64,000 bases of DNA from Branchiostoma floridae (Eukaryota; Chordata; Leptocardii; Amphioxiformes; Branchiostomatidae): positions 14,986,603-15,050,602 of the forward strand of contig NC_049992.1 in assembly GCF_000003815.2 (NCBI RefSeq). Direction: 5' to 3'. Position 1 is the stretch's first letter. Each line of letters opens with the position of its first letter. The position numbers and the translations under genes are program-made. The notes beneath the pieces are model-generated. The model was not told the DNA's origin. It searched no databases and saw only the letters and a list, made by a program, of their open reading frames with translations. This document shows, piece by piece, positions 60,659-64,000 of this stretch.

Positions 60659-61031
60659 CAGGGCTCGAAATCCTTTTTCTGCATACCTGTACTGGTGCAG
60701 GTAACCAAGGACGTTATATGCGTCCTTGAGGTAACATAAAAAAATACCTGCACCAGACAAACTTTACCTGCACCACTCTAGATTTAGGAAGAATGGATCA
60801 TACTAAAATCGTTCAGGAACCAGTGCTATTTTCTTTTATACTTTATAGATGGTAACAGTCAATGCAGCTAATAACAATCCATAATACATTACAGCTACAT
60901 TATAGGACATTTATGTATAAACCCAGTACATGGACCAGTGCAGGTTAGGTGAAGATAAACACCAGAAATACCTGCACAGCTCCAATTTTACCTGCACTAA
61001 CCTGCAAAGGAAGGTGGAATTTCGAGCCCTG
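60659..61031. mobile_element. hAT-like MITE with CAGGGCTCGAAAT termini
   Basis: CAGGGCTCGAAAT at 60659 is mirrored by ATTTCGAGCCCTG ending at 61031. GCTAATG is repeated on both sides (60652-60658 and 61031-61037, sharing the terminal G), close to the 8-bp duplications of hAT elements. CCTGCAC motifs recur inside in both orientations. No transposase. Confidence 0.75.
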
Positions 61032-62569
61032 CTAATGTTAGAACTCGTGGCGTGTTCATTATCTCGTCAGCGAACACCAAGGACGTTCTTCACGTTTGCA
61101 TTAGGCGATAAGCACATCAGAAACTACGCGTGCAAAAATAGAACCTGTATCTGAAGCTCGTTCATCATGGTTCTTCCCAGCTCATCAGAAGTTTACCATT
61201 TAGTTTGCGCAAGCGCACCTCTGCTCCTTTGTTGCCAAGGTAGAAGTCACATTGGTAGGAAACACACAGACGTCACAGATAACCACACAGACAAGGCAAT
61301 GGGATCACATGCTCTTATGCCAGGGAAAGGAGTTTGTCGAGGAATGGAGTTTGTTTTGGAATGGAGTTTGGCGTGGAGGGTACTTTTGCACCTTCCACGC
61401 CAACGCCTGTCAAAGTCTGCGGAGGAGGCTAGTGTATACATGTATGTGATACGGCCATCCAGTGATTCTTGATTTTTCAAATTTCTGTCCACGTATTCCC
61501 AGAAACACACGGAGAGTTTTGAATAGACAGACATGCCAATAACAATACCTCGACAACAAAATTCTGCAGAACCAAAATATTTTGGTTCAAAATAACACAT
61601 TTCACTCATGGATAAGGATATATGTACAATAAGTTTTCAAAAAAAACTGTCGAAACTCCTCACAAAACATGAATGATTTATGTTTCAGACGGATTCGTTG
61701 GCTAACTGACAAAGTGTCAAATCACACATTAACGATTTTATCTATGTAAATTTTTATACAGCGCCGTGATAGTTCGATCGCGTGATGTTACATGCTTCAT
61801 CATGTGGCTATCATGCATGCAGGCCAGATAAGTGGGCCATTTGTGTTCTTCCTGACAGAAGTAATAGGCTTTTAAGACTATTTTCAAAAATCAAAAACCT
61901 TTGGGAACTAATGTGAGTGTTAGGGACTTTTCCACAAGACAGGTGCTGACAATTAGAACTGTAACTTCAATAAAGAACAGACACTTGGAAAACTAAAGCT
62001 GCTATTTCAGTACTTTTTTTTTACAGAAATGATGATGAAAATACAATAATTTTCGTCAGTTTGCAACTTCTGCACTCATTTTTCAGTGCAAGTCAAAACG
62101 ACAATGTAAATAGTAACCAACTTTTGACATAACATGATTTTTCAAACTATCTGTACTAGCAGGGTTCTGTGGATGAGGACTACCTATTTGTCATGACGAA
62201 CGTTATCTGTTCTGCTTCATTTTATCTCACGCACCTCAAGAAGTTCTGCATGCCCACAGGGGCCGTGCATCTAACGGCAAAAGACGTTCAGTGAGGGCCG
62301 CTACGGGTAAAAAGCATTACCTAAATCGTGGACAGCGCCAACGTGTAAAACGAGTCAATACAGGCACGCCAAGGGGCTATTGAACATATGTCCAACTGTC
62401 ACGAACACGGCCTTCAAACTTGCATCGCATACATTTTCCAAAGATGCCTTGACCTTCAGACCACGTCTTGGTGATCAAAGTGGCAAGGTTAATGTGACTC
62501 TGGTGTCACACTGGCGCCAATGGTGTAGTTGCCAATGTCTTACTGGATTTGCAGAATGTCTGATATGTA
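61032..62569. other. No recognisable gene
   Basis: Two overlapping opposite-strand frames of about 100-120 codons near 61170-61610 have no motif. A small perfect-but-one hairpin, GGCGTGGAGGGT with ACCTTCCACGCC, lies near 61371-61402. Confidence 0.5.
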
Positions 62570-63027
62570 AAGGTGGTATGTTTGCATTTAAAATCGGAAG
62601 ACATCGTAACCGCACTCATCTGGAACAACGAATATGTAGATGTTGTGATCTAGACAATAGAAGATGAACAGCATCTTGCAGCAGAATTTCATACAACAAA
62701 GAGAGAGCTGAACTTCATAGATTGATAGAACTTCATACATCTGAGCAATACAGACAAATTCATATTTCTTAAGGATTTAGACAATTCTTTGATTGTAAAA
62801 CATATCTGTTCCTGCATTTTTGATATCACGAAGTCGAAGAAGTCGAAGTCAATTCATCATCGCGGGCTGCTTGCCTGGACCAAGTCCACCCTCTCAATTA
62901 ACAGAATATTATTATGTTGGTTAACACTGTAAATGTTTCACGTATCTGTCAACTATCATTCTGTTGTGACTTGTATTTAACTCAGTGGGTATATATGTAC
63001 AATAAAGGGTTTCATTCATTCATTTAT
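62570..63027 (+). mobile_element. Decayed LINE C-terminus and 3' tail
   Basis: Reads FKIGRHRNRTHLEQRICRCC (about 62588-62647), then after a stop SYNKERAELHRLIELHTSEQ, the pattern of LINE ORF2 C-termini. It ends near 63000 in ACAATAAAGGG and ATTC repeats, a typical LINE 3' tail. Confidence 0.6.
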
Positions 63028-64000
63028 TCCTACTTACTTTGTCAGATAGAGGACCGTGTTTAGAACGTCATCGTAGAAAGATTGGCATTGACAAGAATTA
63101 CTGTTGCTGGGATGCTCAGACCAGATGCCAACTATGACGTCTATAATGTTAATTGCAATGTGATGAAACCCTTTATATTCTGGCTGCACATTCTTAAGCC
63201 AACATCTGACTATGATCCATCTCATTTCTAAATATCATGTAGATTTTGCAGCAATGCTCATATTCTGAACATAAAGACGGACGTAACAGCCGGTGCTTTC
63301 TGTTAGCGAATACACCCCGTCATTGACGTTACAAAATGCATTTTCATATACTAAGAGTGATCTTCATTCATCATGTGTCCCCTATGGACAAGAGGACATC
63401 TCGCCATGTCCCACAGCAACTTTCGAACAGCACATTGGACTTTCTGTCTTTCCTGTTGAACGTGTACAACATTGCATATCCATTCCATGCTGTGTTTGAA
63501 TATACTGTAAATAATCTGAAATGTATCAATCAACATGTTCGCCACTGTGGGGAGGAAGAAAAAGATGAAGAAACTTTAAAAAATACAGTATTAATTATCA
63601 AACCAGACAATACTAGTTGATCAGTGTCATGTATCAAAAAATGTTATCTTTGAGACTCAATCTTTGATATGCAATTAGTCTTCTGGCATGGTTTTACAAA
63701 TAAAACATTATCATCATTATTGCCAGAGGGGTTTATGTCTTATTCACATCACATAGTAGCATATCCACACATTACGGATTGTCGCAAAGCCAACTCCGTG
63801 CATGTTCAATGCATGCTCAACACATGTAACGGCGACATACGTAGATCTCGCCTGTCACCGAAACAGATATGTTGCCTAAGAGCTTTTAGAAATAGATAAC
63901 GCGCCAGTTCCATTTACACATGGCACATGGGGATTAGAGTGCGAAGAAAGGGAATGATTAAACTCTAAGGACGTCAGTCTGCAGATCTTACTCCATTAAC
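63028..64000. other. No recognisable feature
   Basis: Short frames only to the window end. Confidence 0.5.

Noticed and set aside
61247-61609. 120-codon minus-strand open frame
   Set aside because: Overlaps a similarly long plus-strand frame, has no domain, no splice context and no coding-like composition.

Overview
The window is AT-rich animal DNA with long non-coding stretches, many small transposon remnants and one spliced gene, so it is eukaryotic and most probably from an invertebrate deuterostome. The immunoglobulin receptor with a novel domain combination and the mix of tRNA-derived SINEs, hAT-like and TA-inserting MITEs and 5'-truncated LINE tails suggest a cephalochordate (amphioxus). 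The species assignment is inference. A run of 100 N (7776-7875) marks an assembly gap. Most short open frames look like chance frames in non-coding DNA.

The one confident gene lies on the + strand from 42318 to about 52212. I assembled nine coding exons, all joined in phase 1, giving about 531 residues: a short signal peptide, three Ig-like domains (the first without its canonical cysteine pair), one transmembrane helix, a cytoplasmic tail with a complete SH3 domain, and a polar C-terminus. A cell-surface Ig receptor carrying its own cytoplasmic SH3 domain is the most interesting object in the window. The last two exons are less certain than the rest.

The left two-thirds of the window carries an old tandem duplication in conserved order. 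Segments at 0.7-4.8 kb recur at 17.7-21.3 kb, and segments at 11.6-16.4 kb recur at 36.1-47.9 kb. The left copy ends inside the first Ig exon, leaving a frameshifted exon fragment at 16254-16436. Divergence is uneven: a 155-bp block (14506-14660 and 45797-45952) differs by only three substitutions and one indel while its flanks are poorly conserved. In the right copy this block lies in intron 1 of the receptor gene.

Region by region: 0.9-2.9 kb is a minisatellite of 14 units of about 143 bp. 7.1-8.6 kb is a pair of inverted arms around the assembly gap. 10.6-10.8 kb is a possible dimeric tRNA-derived SINE, and 11.15-11.3 kb holds a 23-bp tandem repeat. 15.97-16.09 kb is a tiny LINE copy with target duplications. 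21.3-34.7 kb shows nothing I can identify. 34.7 kb, 53.4 kb and 56.5 kb hold three members of one MITE family. 37.3-37.6 kb and 62.6-63.0 kb are decayed LINE C-termini. 56-61 kb is a transposon-rich tail with a TA-flanked MITE, another tiny LINE copy, a tRNA-SINE with perfect 14-bp target duplications, a long hairpin and a hAT-like MITE.
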